Made by a program: the position numbers and the translations under genes. 64,000 nucleotides of DNA. Source: Gracilaria domingensis (lineage: Eukaryota > Rhodophyta > Florideophyceae > Gracilariales > Gracilariaceae). How positions within the stretch are numbered: position 1 is the stretch's first letter; each line of letters opens with the position of its first letter. Positions 50,757-59,094 of the stretch are shown here, piece by piece. A model generated the notes under the pieces. The model saw only the letters and a program-made list of their open reading frames with translations, was not told the DNA's origin and did no database searches. Location of the stretch: the NCBI GenBank assembly GCA_022539475.1, contig VCMS01000165.1, positions 1 through 64,000 on the forward strand, written 5' to 3'.

Positions 50757-51030
50757 CGTTCTGGCCACATTCCGGTGCCTTCCCGGGACCTCCCAAAACA
50801 CGCCGCCGCGCAGTGATTTCGCTACACCCGGCCGCCGGTACGTTGGCGCCGCTGTCCACGTGTATTGCGGGAGTAGGCTGTACATGGAAGTGAATGAGTG
50901 TACTCTTGACTACTATGCAAAGCATTTGAAGAGCATGATTAGAGAACGCGACCATTGCTCGCGTGAGTCATCATTGCGCGAACTCCACGACTCTAAAGCG
51001 TACAATCAGTGTGCGAGCGGCCACGGACAG

Positions 51031-51122
51031 GACACGGACGAGACTGGCAGTGCGCTGGGAGGAGCTGCCGAAAGCGGGGGTGCCCAGCGTAAGTCGCCAT
51101 TTAAAGGCTCGCCTCCGTTGTT
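51031..51122 (+). promoter_or_regulatory. Duplicated 92-bp promoter block, right copy
   Basis: Identical to the left copy in inverted orientation, with TTTAAA at 51100-51105, about 77 nt before the first ATG of the right array. Confidence 0.75.
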
Positions 51123-51181
51123 GTATCGTCCAGAGCGAGCGTATTGTTGATATACACCTTTCACTGCAATAGCTGTTCAAC

Positions 51182-52177
51182 ATGAAGCCAACTCGTGTTC
51201 GAAAGCGTACGCAAAGCGTGACTCCTCGCACTCGGCGGAGCACTCGATTATTGCAAGGTGGAATGCGGGTTTCTCTGCAGATGGATATTGAGGATGAAGG
51301 AAAGGTGATAGTCGGGGAAGCGTTGTTGCATGGAATTGGAAGTGTTCTACGCCGCGAGTTGCACGGGAAGCAATTGGACCCAGGTCTTGTGGTGGTTCAT
51401 AATATTCTCATCAGTCGAAGCGGTCAGACGTTCTACCCTTACCGGGCGGAGGGCCTGGATCTTCCACAATATATCCAGGATCTCCGGACGGCCGCTCCTT
51501 GGGATGAGAAAATGATGGAACCGGTGGCAGCCAGCATTCCGGCGTCGAAGCGAGGAACGGTGAGCGCTATGAGTGAGGTGATGACGCCGACAAGCCGCAC
51601 GGAGCCAATTCGAAGTTCATCAACACCGAGAGGTAGCGCATCAGTAGCACCTCCGCGGGCAGGTCCGTCGTCTGTTACGAAGCGGTCTATGGAGACGAGA
51701 GCATCCCCAGCTACGAAGCGGACAGGTCAAACAAAGTCTACCTCCGCTACGAAGCCCACTGCGTCGAAAAGGGCTTCTCCTGCGATGAATCAGACCGTCG
51801 ACACAAGGGGATCTTCTGCGTCGAAACAGACGGTTCAGCAGGGGACGGCTGTGCAAGAGGAGGAAGATGAGATCATGAAAGGTCCCCTTCCAGACGCGGA
51901 TGCGCAATCCGCGCAAGGAGCTGGTCCATCTGTACCCCAAACTGCACCAGAAACTGCGGAGCAGCAGGACGATGACGTTGTGCTTCTGTCCGCAAGAATG
52001 GCACGTTCAAGTGTTTCTGGCGAGCGGTCTGGAACACAAGGGACACCTACTCGGAGCAAGACGTACAGACGAATTCGTCAGAAGGTACCAAAGGTGAACC
52101 TCAATCATACCGGATGGTTGTTGTTACTGTTGACATCACTCTGGTGGACACTCCGCCCAATTTACTCCGTGGAGTAA
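51182..52177 (+). CDS. Basic repeat protein, probable N-terminal part of the ParB-like protein
   Basis: 331 aa. It starts MKPTRVRKRTQSVTPRTRR, a basic nuclear-type tail, followed by a compact ~100-residue segment (GEALLHGIGSVLRRELHGK; GLVVVHNILISRSGQTFYP). Then come short repeats of a Ser-Pro/Ala-Thr-Lys-Arg type (RASPATKRTG; STSATKPTAS; SSASKQT), reminiscent of histone-tail or SPKK DNA-binding repeats, and an acidic end. The last ~30 codons overlap the next ORF and look like out-of-frame translation (GWLLLLLTSLWW), so one base is probably missing near 52110 and the two ORFs make one protein. Confidence 0.6.
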   Translation: MKPTRVRKRTQSVTPRTRRSTRLLQGGMRVSLQMDIEDEGKVIVGEALLHGIGSVLRRELHGKQLDPGLVVVHNILISRSGQTFYPYRAEGLDLPQYIQDLRTAAPWDEKMMEPVAASIPASKRGTVSAMSEVMTPTSRTEPIRSSSTPRGSASVAPPRAGPSSVTKRSMETRASPATKRTGQTKSTSATKPTASKRASPAMNQTVDTRGSSASKQTVQQGTAVQEEEDEIMKGPLPDADAQSAQGAGPSVPQTAPETAEQQDDDVVLLSARMARSSVSGERSGTQGTPTRSKTYRRIRQKVPKVNLNHTGWLLLLLTSLWWTLRPIYSVE

Positions 52178-53205
52178 GTAAACGCCACGTTGAAGCCCTT
52201 GTGAAGAGTATGGAGGAGCGGGGGATATTGCAGTCGATGGGTTCTCCAGTGGTGGCCTTACAAGATGCTACTACGGGAGAGAGGGATACTGACAAGGGAC
52301 GCCTAACGAAGAAGTGCTTCATTGTAGATGGTTTGCATCGTCTGAAAGCTATACAATATTTGGCAGCGACTGGTGCACCGAAGTGGAAGCGATTAGCCAA
52401 GTTTTGGCGTTGCAATCTGCTGATACGAAGAGATGGGAGGCCCATTGGGATGAAGGAATTGTTATGTGTTGCTTCGTACCTCAATGAGTCGACGAGTACC
52501 ATGCGAAGGATGATGTTTGCAGACAAGATACACTCTATAGTTAGTGTGGTCGCCATTCTAATTGAAGATGTTGAGGGGGTGACGCCGGCAGACGTGGATC
52601 CTGCAGAAGTGACAGAAGTGTTGAAGGAGAGCCAACTGATTGGGACTGTGCAAGAGCGTCAGTACCTGAGATATGCCAATGTCGCCCTGCAACTCATGTC
52701 TCGTGAGGGAATGCTGGCCCATTTCGAGGATATATGTGAGACTGTGAGTGACATAGGTCTCACACATCTGTCCCATACTCCGCTATATGTTTTGGATGCC
52801 GAGGAGTTTTCCTTCATTCTTGATTGTCTTCAGATGTTTCTATTGAAGGGCAAGTCGACGAAGACAAAGCAATGGAAAAGCTTTGAGGAGGTTCGAGGTT
52901 TCTTTTATGATAGAGCAGTGTCTCTGTTCCGCGCGGCTAGAGCAGTGAGGAATGAACTGAACGAGGAAGAGTCCATGGAAGTGTTCCTGAAACGCGAAGT
53001 CAGTCTTTCTGCTCCATCGAATGAAGATGACGTTGAAGACCCAGACAACAACGCAGCTGTGTATCAGTTCCTTTTGGGACAAGTTGTGAACTTCAACACA
53101 TTGCCGCGTGTTCGGAGCAGGACGAACTCAATTAGAACTGCCACGACTTCCGTTCAGAATCGATTGCGGACGATGCTCAAGGTAATTCCGCCCCCGCACC
53201 AGTGA
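52114..53205 (+). CDS. ParB/Srx-like domain protein
   Basis: 363 aa. The N-terminal ~90 residues match the ParB/Srx-type fold: ITLVDTPPNLLRGVSKRHVEALV, EERGILQSMGSPVVAL, and the signature FIVDGLHRLKAI (GEHRxxA equivalent, 69-80). In ParB proteins this region binds and hydrolyses CTP; in relatives it is a nuclease or phosphotransferase. The rest is helical without a clear helix-turn-helix. ParB-like domains are rare in eukaryotic nuclear genes outside plastid-derived or mobile ones. The frame probably continues from the upstream basic ORF and into the next ORF. Confidence 0.7.
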   Translation: MVVVTVDITLVDTPPNLLRGVSKRHVEALVKSMEERGILQSMGSPVVALQDATTGERDTDKGRLTKKCFIVDGLHRLKAIQYLAATGAPKWKRLAKFWRCNLLIRRDGRPIGMKELLCVASYLNESTSTMRRMMFADKIHSIVSVVAILIEDVEGVTPADVDPAEVTEVLKESQLIGTVQERQYLRYANVALQLMSREGMLAHFEDICETVSDIGLTHLSHTPLYVLDAEEFSFILDCLQMFLLKGKSTKTKQWKSFEEVRGFFYDRAVSLFRAARAVRNELNEEESMEVFLKREVSLSAPSNEDDVEDPDNNAAVYQFLLGQVVNFNTLPRVRSRTNSIRTATTSVQNRLRTMLKVIPPPHQ

Positions 53206-53474
53206 AGCAGTCCGTGACGAAGAGGAGGACTCCCGCTGCTGCTGCTGCAACATCTGCCAGTGAAGAAGGGGAGCCGCGAAGAAGTGCACGAGAACGGGCG
53301 CAGGTGAGTTATAGGGAAATTGAGCACGGCCGAAATCGAGGTGCCATAGAAGTTCTGGATAGCTCTGAAGAAGAACAGCGGGCTCCGCCGAGGAAGAAAC
53401 GGAGAAAGACTTTCACACAACAGATGAGATCTACTCTGAACAGCATGACACCGGATGACCTGATTCTCAACTAA
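53202..53474 (+). CDS. Basic C-terminal tail, probable end of the ParB-like protein
   Basis: 90 aa from a non-ATG codon, open further upstream (DAQGNSAPAPVKQ precedes). Strongly basic and Ala/Glu/Ser-rich, with SARERAQVSYREIEHG and the NLS-like PPRKKRRKTF. It overlaps the ParB-like ORF stop in the next frame, so it is best read as its C-terminal tail after one missing base near 53150. It ends just before the sequence gap. Confidence 0.5.
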   Translation: MKQSVTKRRTPAAAAATSASEEGEPRRSARERAQVSYREIEHGRNRGAIEVLDSSEEEQRAPPRKKRRKTFTQQMRSTLNSMTPDDLILN

Positions 53475-53478
53475 ATGA

Positions 53479-53620
53479 NNNNNNNNNNNNNNNNNNNNNN
53501 NNNNNNNNNNNNNNNNNNNNNNNNNNNNNNNNNNNNNNNNNNNNNNNNNNNNNNNNNNNNNNNNNNNNNNNNNNNNNNNNNNNNNNNNNNNNNNNNNNNN
53601 NNNNNNNNNNNNNNNNNNNN
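53479..53620. other. Assembly gap (142 N)
   Basis: Run of N. Any promoter or hairpin between the ParB-like and dioxygenase genes would be lost here. Confidence 1.
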
Positions 53621-53771
53621 GACGATCAAGCAAGAGAACAGGTGGGGGGTCATTTGATGAGAGTTACCTACAGCTCTTCCGGAAATCCTGACGGAGCCAC
53701 GGATTTTCGGGTGACCCATATGATGGCCACTGAACCCATCATGGTGCGGGTATGCCAGGCGAGCCGCAGGA

Positions 53772-55082
53772 ATGGCTAAGGGAAGAAGCGTAATTCGAAC
53801 AAGACCCCCCTGGCTCAGAGTCATTCACTTGCCGAAGGGACATAGGTCGGAGCTGCTAAGTGTCTCGAATCTTAGAGATGTACACCATCTTGTCTTTTGG
53901 CACGCTGCAAGGGCTGAACATCGCCTACGGGCGGAGACATTTGGTATGCAGTATCCTCGTACTCGACCGACAGGTATGGATGATGAAGAGGTGCTGTGGG
54001 TTGCTGCGAAGGAGCATGACGAATTTGGGCAAATGTTCTTCGCCCGAATGCAAGCTGAGCTAAGGCAGAATGGATATTGCGTGCTTGATGGCTTTGCGAC
54101 GGATAATGGTGTCCCTAAATGGGAGGAGTTGGAAGAAGTTCGGGAGTTCGGAGATGTGTCGGGGAAGTTGGTGGACTTCTTCGAGAATGAGTATGGAGCG
54201 ATGCCGGATATACGGAAAGGAGAGGAACAGAAGTCGTTTGTTCAAATAATCAACGATGATGAAGGATGGAAGGACGGTAGCGATGGACCATTTGAGGGGA
54301 GAGTGATGTCGACACGTTGGGGTACGGTGGAGAAGCCGGAGGATAATGAGGAGCTCAGGTGGGTTGTAAGGTCGCGTGCTTTACTTGATGTTCGAATGGG
54401 TACAATTGCTGCGGCTTTGGGACTATGGGACAATGAAAGGGAAGCTGTGAGGATGTACACTCCGAAAACTGGTGGTCGATTTCTGGGGACGACGAGAAAG
54501 TGCAAGCGCCAGACGCTGCACACCGACTTCAGTGGTCTGGTTACGAAGGAAACAATGAATACTGGCAACCCCGGATACTTTGTAATGGCCTCTGGGAAAG
54601 AGGGCTTTCCTCTCTGGGTGAGCGCTGGAAGCCATCAACTGGTGGGGATGAACAACCAACAGTTGCGAGTGATGTCGGAGGTGTATCCAGCGAAGAAGAT
54701 AATCATCCCACCGTACTCTGTATTCGTGGGCCGTGGTGATGTGACACATGCTGGAGCAAGTGGGAAGGACAAGGTGGATAGGCCCGAGTCTATGGATTTG
54801 CTGGTTAGATACCACATGTACATGGTACCAGAGGGCTACGCACTACCTGATGCTGTTCATCGGGTGCGGGATTTCCGACCCACGTTTGTCAATGGTGACG
54901 AGGAGGAGGAGGCGGAGGATGAACTGTTGTCCGATAAGGAGGTTGGGGCGGTTGACATGGACGAAGACCAAGTGGTCGTGGAGATTGGTGTGGAAGCGGA
55001 CGCCGGTAGAACCGAAGTGCTCGAGAGTAGTAGTGATGACGATTTGCCAATAATGAGGCTGCGAGCGCCTCGAAGTGGATGA
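53772..55082 (+). CDS. 2-oxoglutarate/Fe(II)-dependent dioxygenase-like protein
   Basis: 436 aa, intact. The metal triad of the double-stranded beta-helix fold is visible: H250 and D252 in TLHTDFSG, H326 in GDVTHAGA, and a later Arg (R346 in VRYHMY) suited to bind 2-oxoglutarate. Between them are FPLWVSAGSHQLVGMN and IIPPYSVFVGRGD, as in phytanoyl-CoA-dioxygenase-like and other HxD...H enzymes. The N-terminal ~240 residues are family-specific; the C-terminus is acidic. The substrate is unknown. Its place in an island with a DNA methyltransferase and a KDZ-like transposase recalls fungal KDZ elements associated with TET/JBP genes, but I cannot assign it to TET/JBP by eye. Confidence 0.75.
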   Translation: MAKGRSVIRTRPPWLRVIHLPKGHRSELLSVSNLRDVHHLVFWHAARAEHRLRAETFGMQYPRTRPTGMDDEEVLWVAAKEHDEFGQMFFARMQAELRQNGYCVLDGFATDNGVPKWEELEEVREFGDVSGKLVDFFENEYGAMPDIRKGEEQKSFVQIINDDEGWKDGSDGPFEGRVMSTRWGTVEKPEDNEELRWVVRSRALLDVRMGTIAAALGLWDNEREAVRMYTPKTGGRFLGTTRKCKRQTLHTDFSGLVTKETMNTGNPGYFVMASGKEGFPLWVSAGSHQLVGMNNQQLRVMSEVYPAKKIIIPPYSVFVGRGDVTHAGASGKDKVDRPESMDLLVRYHMYMVPEGYALPDAVHRVRDFRPTFVNGDEEEEAEDELLSDKEVGAVDMDEDQVVVEIGVEADAGRTEVLESSSDDDLPIMRLRAPRSG

Positions 55083-55382
55083 GAATGAGATGATTAGTAA
55101 ATTATGTGTGTCTTGCGAGTATTAAGAGTAGTATACTATTACAAGGCTATACATATGAACATAGAAAAGGTGCGGCAGGCTGGTAATTGAACAAATGTCA
55201 TACGTCTTTGGTCCAGTTGCGTCTAATTGCAACATGCCAAATGCTCGGTATCGTTAACATCATTGGTGGCACCATTCAATTCGCAATTGAACATGTAGCG
55301 TCCTAACACTTCTGAAACTGCACTTAAGGTTGCTTTTAAGAGAAGTATATGCAGTTCCTGTCTATGCGGTACTTGTGGCAGT
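55083..55382. other. Intergenic region, no supported gene
   Basis: AT-rich stretch after the dioxygenase gene; nothing recognised. Confidence 0.5.
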
Positions 55383-56243
55383 ATGGTGACTGTATCAGGA
55401 AAAATGGCAGAGGAACAGAGAGACTTGGCGGAAATTTCACCAAATACCTTGTCTAAGTTCATATATGCCAATGGTTACGGTATATTAAGTTCCGTTGATG
55501 GAACGTTGAGAAGAGAAGGAGAGTCAATTCCAGAAGAAGTTGTGAAGTGTATGAAGTTCATTGACGAACGTGTTGGTTTCGGACTTGTCACAGGGGGTGA
55601 TGTGGGCGACGTGGAGGGGAAAATGGAAGGACTCGGAGACTATAAGTTTGGTGTCTCGGCGAATCATGGAGCTTTCATGCGTTTCTCTGACGAGAGGGAA
55701 ATTAAGGGTGCATTCAATGATCACACCCTTGACCACACTGTTGACGGACTACTGTTCCTGGCAAGGGATTTGAATAGGAGGCATGGTATTGTGAATGATG
55801 ATGACAAGGGGTTCGTGGAGACCAGAAGTGATAGTGGCCTTCCCAATTTCGTGTACAACAAACTGTGGCAGTGGAAAGAAGAAGTGGATTCTGCTATTGG
55901 GGACCTGTTGCAGAAGATGGATGCGTTTGTTATCTATCCCGGCGATAAAAGTTGCGAAATTGTGGACAAGCGATACACAAAAGGAAGCGGAGGAGAAAAT
56001 CTTGTGGATAATGAACCGAGATTTATTGATACGGATGACGTCGTGACGTTCGGAAGTGCTTTGAGCGACGGGCCTTTGCATGAGGTAGGCGTGTACGGCG
56101 TTCACGTCAAAGAAGATTGTATCCCGCGTGGAGTACACAACCTGTTCGAAAGCGTGGAGGATGTACATTCGACAATTATGTTGGTGGCTCTGTTGTACGG
56201 CTACGAGGAAAAGCAGCACGATAAAAACCACCATGAATCATAG
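55383..56243 (+). CDS. HAD-superfamily phosphatase paralog lacking the nucleophile Asp
   Basis: 286 aa (or 279 from the ATG at 55404, MAEEQRDLAE, which aligns with its paralog). It shares the whole architecture of the gene on the other strand: NGYGILSSVDGTLRREGE, GFGLVTGGDVGD, a cap with TRSDSGLPNFVYNKL, and a late FGSALSDGPLHEVG. In motif I the first Asp, the phospho-acceptor, is Ser (SVDGTL), the motif II T-G-R is TGG, and the GN-x2-ND motif is GS-x2-SD. It is therefore probably not a phosphatase. Convergent with, and 52 bp from, its paralog. Confidence 0.85.
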   Translation: MVTVSGKMAEEQRDLAEISPNTLSKFIYANGYGILSSVDGTLRREGESIPEEVVKCMKFIDERVGFGLVTGGDVGDVEGKMEGLGDYKFGVSANHGAFMRFSDEREIKGAFNDHTLDHTVDGLLFLARDLNRRHGIVNDDDKGFVETRSDSGLPNFVYNKLWQWKEEVDSAIGDLLQKMDAFVIYPGDKSCEIVDKRYTKGSGGENLVDNEPRFIDTDDVVTFGSALSDGPLHEVGVYGVHVKEDCIPRGVHNLFESVEDVHSTIMLVALLYGYEEKQHDKNHHES

Positions 56244-56295
56244 AAGGGTATTGAGATATATACGACACTTTTATTACTGAGATCTCATATCATAG

Positions 56296-57168
56296 CTAAG
56301 TATTACAGGCATCGTAGCACTGGAAACAAATTCCAAGAGCATTTCTAAACCATTGACACTTGCATTTTCTGTACCCGTACAGTTCTGCCACCCTTCTGAT
56401 GGTCTCATGCACGTCCTCCACCCCATCAACAAGATATGTTACCGCTGGTGGAGGGTCGTCTCCCTTCACATGAACTGCGAGGGTTGCCATTTCATATAGA
56501 GGACCATCATTGGAAGCATTCCCGAAAGCAACGATTAAATGTGTGTCGAACTGGGGGTCGTTTTCAACCAAGGCTAGCGCCCCACTATTTTTCGTGAAAC
56601 AAATGTCCCCTATGTCACAGTTTTCATCTTGAGGGTACGCAACCAGGTTCGGAAAGGATGTCAACACTTTTGAAATACCGGAGTTAACTTCTGTTTTCCA
56701 CTTCGACAGTCCATTGTACGTGAAGTTAGGGAGTCCACTGTCTTTTCTAGTGCTCACCACTGCTTGTTGACGCTCTTCGTGAAGTCCGTGCGATTCATTT
56801 AAGGAGAGTGCAAGTCTCTCAAGTTCGGCTGCACATCTTTCGTAACCTTCCCTGTCAAGGTCCTGATCAATTTCGGTACCATTGGATAATCTCACCCGTG
56901 CGCCTTGGTTTCCAGAGATGCCAAAAGTGTAGCCACCCAGGTGCTCCATGAAACTCTCGGCATCCTCTATATCTCGCCCAGTAGCAATTCCGAAACCAAC
57001 GCGTGCGTTGATGTACTTCATGCATTTGACTGTTTCGGCAGGAATGTTCTCCCCAGCTCTTTTCAGAGTACCGTCAACATCACTAATCACGGCGTAGCCA
57101 TTTTCGAATATTTCGTTAGCCAGCTGCTGAGGAGTTACTTCTTGGGCTCTAACTTCTGAGTTATACAT
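56296..57168 (-). CDS. HAD-superfamily (Cof-type) phosphatase
   Basis: 290 aa from MYNSEVRAQE; the frame is open 33 codons further. Motif I VISDVDGTLKR (D-x-D-G-T), GFGIATGRD (motif II region), and the Mg-binding FGNASNDGPLYE (motif IV) are all intact, with a cap module between. The pattern fits Cof-type C2-capped HADs, such as sugar-phosphate or mannosylphosphoglycerate phosphatases; the substrate is unknown. The C-terminus has several Cys (KCKCQWFRNALGICFQCYDA), absent from the paralog. An inverted tandem duplication produced this pair. Confidence 0.88.
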   Translation of the reverse strand: MYNSEVRAQEVTPQQLANEIFENGYAVISDVDGTLKRAGENIPAETVKCMKYINARVGFGIATGRDIEDAESFMEHLGGYTFGISGNQGARVRLSNGTEIDQDLDREGYERCAAELERLALSLNESHGLHEERQQAVVSTRKDSGLPNFTYNGLSKWKTEVNSGISKVLTSFPNLVAYPQDENCDIGDICFTKNSGALALVENDPQFDTHLIVAFGNASNDGPLYEMATLAVHVKGDDPPPAVTYLVDGVEDVHETIRRVAELYGYRKCKCQWFRNALGICFQCYDACNT

Positions 57169-57794
57169 GTTTTGAAAGCTTTCGAAAGGGTTCGTTTTGC
57201 AAATGGGTATGGGTATACGAATGAGAAGGATGTGATTGATGTTCACAAGGTGTTTCGTAGTATACAAAGAGTCTAAGAACGACCATATACGGGTATTGTA
57301 GTACTGTTTTAAAACGTTACTAGGAGGAGAAGTTTTGCATCGATTTGAAGTAAAGAAAGGATGATTTAGTCATAAATTATATGTACGGGTTGAAGTGGGT
57401 AAAGAAAACTGTAAATATCTTTAACATGAGCTTAGAAATCAAGAAGAGTAAAACAACCTCCATTATGGGTTGAAACCCATAAAAGGTTTACCTTACTTTA
57501 TACGGGTGCCCCAAGTATTGCAAAGGCTTAGTTCTTCAGAAATATCACAATTTTTGTACTTGTTTCGTTACTAGTATCGTGCACTTTAATGATATGGAAT
57601 GACCATTTTCTATCTAGCAAAGTCTTAGCGAAGTATTAGTGATAAGGGATGTAGGATTTAAAGGGGCATATTTGAACCACAGAAGGACGAACAATATAAG
57701 TAATGTAATAGGAACAGGTCATTTCGATAAAGTAACTTTTATGTTTAACTATCTCTAAAAGGTTTACAACACCGAAAAGTCATGTGTTCTAACC
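57169..57794. other. Intergenic region, AT-rich
   Basis: No gene supported. Short dyads such as atgggttgaaacccat near 57466 are present. Confidence 0.5.
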
Positions 57795-58697
57795 TCAAAG
57801 CTGGGGGAATGGGGAGGGGGATAACTTTTCCTTAACAACGTTGACGTAGTTTGTATGAAAAGGAGCGGGGTCACCGCCTACAATGTTTCTTTCTTGGCGG
57901 GAAAAGTCGTAGAAGTACGCGTTCCTAAACTGAAAGTCGGAGAAAGAAGTAGGGAAGCCAATGAGAGTTTTCCCATATGCAAGAAGTCGCCCAACGGTCT
58001 CTTCCAGGTTGAAAGTAGTACCTGTCTTAAGCGAAACTATCTTCAACAGCTCTTTCATTATTGTGAGCACAACCGTACTGCACTCCGTAGCGACTACGTC
58101 CATAGGAATGAGACCTCTTGAGGCCCCGACGATGTTGAACGCTGATAGCCACACGAGCTTCTCATAATAGCTTACGAGAAATGTGTCTTCGTCGACAACC
58201 CCGCAAGTGAGACCCATAGACCTAAACCTGTCTGCAACGTTGGAGGCCCACTTTCCTGTTGCGACAGTGAGACCATCCGGACTTTGAGGAGTGACACCAT
58301 CCTGCGGAGCTGCGTTTCTTGAGGGGACACCAACGTATAGGACAACTTTTGAACATTTGTCCACACCGAGCTTCGAAAGCAATGGTATGATGTCTCCATT
58401 CTGGAAGAAAACGAGATTCTCTCTGAGCGAATAAGGGCAAGCCTGAATTACGGTCTCCAGGGTGTTCGTTCTTCCACAAACTAGTATCGGTACATCAGAA
58501 AGATGAGAGGTAGCAGCCATGCTGCAGAATTCGTGTGCGGAAATGACCGTATCTTCTTCGTTCGCCAGCATGGTACCTATACGCCCCCTTCCAACAATAA
58601 CGGCCCGAGTCCTTCGGGCGGGAGATGAGGCCTGAGGGACGTCAGAGTATCTGGGACTCGGAGGCGGAGTCGGAGGCATGTCGGACTGGGAGTTCAT
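57795..58697 (-). CDS. Ketopantoate reductase-like (ApbA/PanE family) protein
   Basis: 300 aa from MNSQSDMPPTPPPSP; the ORF continues 67 codons upstream with sequence unlike a conserved start. A dinucleotide-binding motif (RAVIVGRGRIGTML) begins the Rossmann domain, followed by PILVCGRTN and LVFFQNGDIIPLL (an L-x-x-x-Q-N-G core as in PanE). The C-terminal domain has YEKLVWLSAFNIVGA, the K-x5-N-x-x-A type segment of ApbA_C. 2-Dehydropantoate 2-reductases make pantoate for CoA with NADPH. Several positions are unusual, so the actual substrate may differ. It lies next to the HAD pair but with 600 bp spacing. Confidence 0.75.
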   Translation of the reverse strand: MNSQSDMPPTPPPSPRYSDVPQASSPARRTRAVIVGRGRIGTMLANEEDTVISAHEFCSMAATSHLSDVPILVCGRTNTLETVIQACPYSLRENLVFFQNGDIIPLLSKLGVDKCSKVVLYVGVPSRNAAPQDGVTPQSPDGLTVATGKWASNVADRFRSMGLTCGVVDEDTFLVSYYEKLVWLSAFNIVGASRGLIPMDVVATECSTVVLTIMKELLKIVSLKTGTTFNLEETVGRLLAYGKTLIGFPTSFSDFQFRNAYFYDFSRQERNIVGGDPAPFHTNYVNVVKEKLSPSPFPQL

Positions 58698-59094
58698 TGC
58701 AAGTGTTCGATTGTTTTTGTGTGACGATAAAAAGGGAAGATGGGGCGGAGAACTGCTGGGGTAAAGAGTGATACGTAAGTACAAACGGTTGGGAAGCGCA
58801 GAACGGGAACATGGTTCACTTTGTGAAAGTGAGCGAAATGTATGATATGTGATTGTACTGAATGAATGATAGGGCTTGTATGAGACGACAAGCCACAAAG
58901 TGTGATGATGTTTTATGAAAGGTAGGTGGAAGAGTAGAAAGTGTGCAATGAATGAAACTGATTTCGAACCTGAGTTGTAAAGTAGTTGTAAAGTACGATT
59001 TACGGGGAGCTTGAATACAGGATGAAAGGAGCCATTTTGGCTTCATAAATGACGTGAACGGGTTTTATAGCTTCACTCGGATTGCCATAATTAA
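58698..59094. other. Intergenic region
   Basis: Nothing supported; upstream region of the reductase-like gene. Confidence 0.5.

Larger units (their letters stand above)
49768..51181. promoter_or_regulatory. Divergent island centre: 1.4-kb nested palindrome
   Basis: Between two divergent gene arrays lies a nested inverted-repeat region with no gene. From outside in: an identical inverted 92-bp promoter block (49780-49871 and 51031-51122), blocks reading ggaagtgccgggaggagtg and complements, two hairpin pairs (50116-50295 and 50574-50756), and a core (50360-50512) where a direct repeat (ggaaattagggagtgtctgg) occurs twice between complementary ends (tgtacccactgcgtcacc and complement). It could be a bidirectional control region, a replication origin, or abutted terminal repeats of two element copies. 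Confidence 0.8.

Noticed and set aside
50100-50770. CRISPR-like array
   Set aside because: The four repeats are long palindromes with similar, not unique, spacers and no Cas genes; the organism is eukaryotic.
53772-55082. Direct call of TET/JBP for the dioxygenase
   Set aside because: Metal and cosubstrate residues are shared by many 2OG enzymes; no TET/JBP-specific feature could be confirmed by eye.
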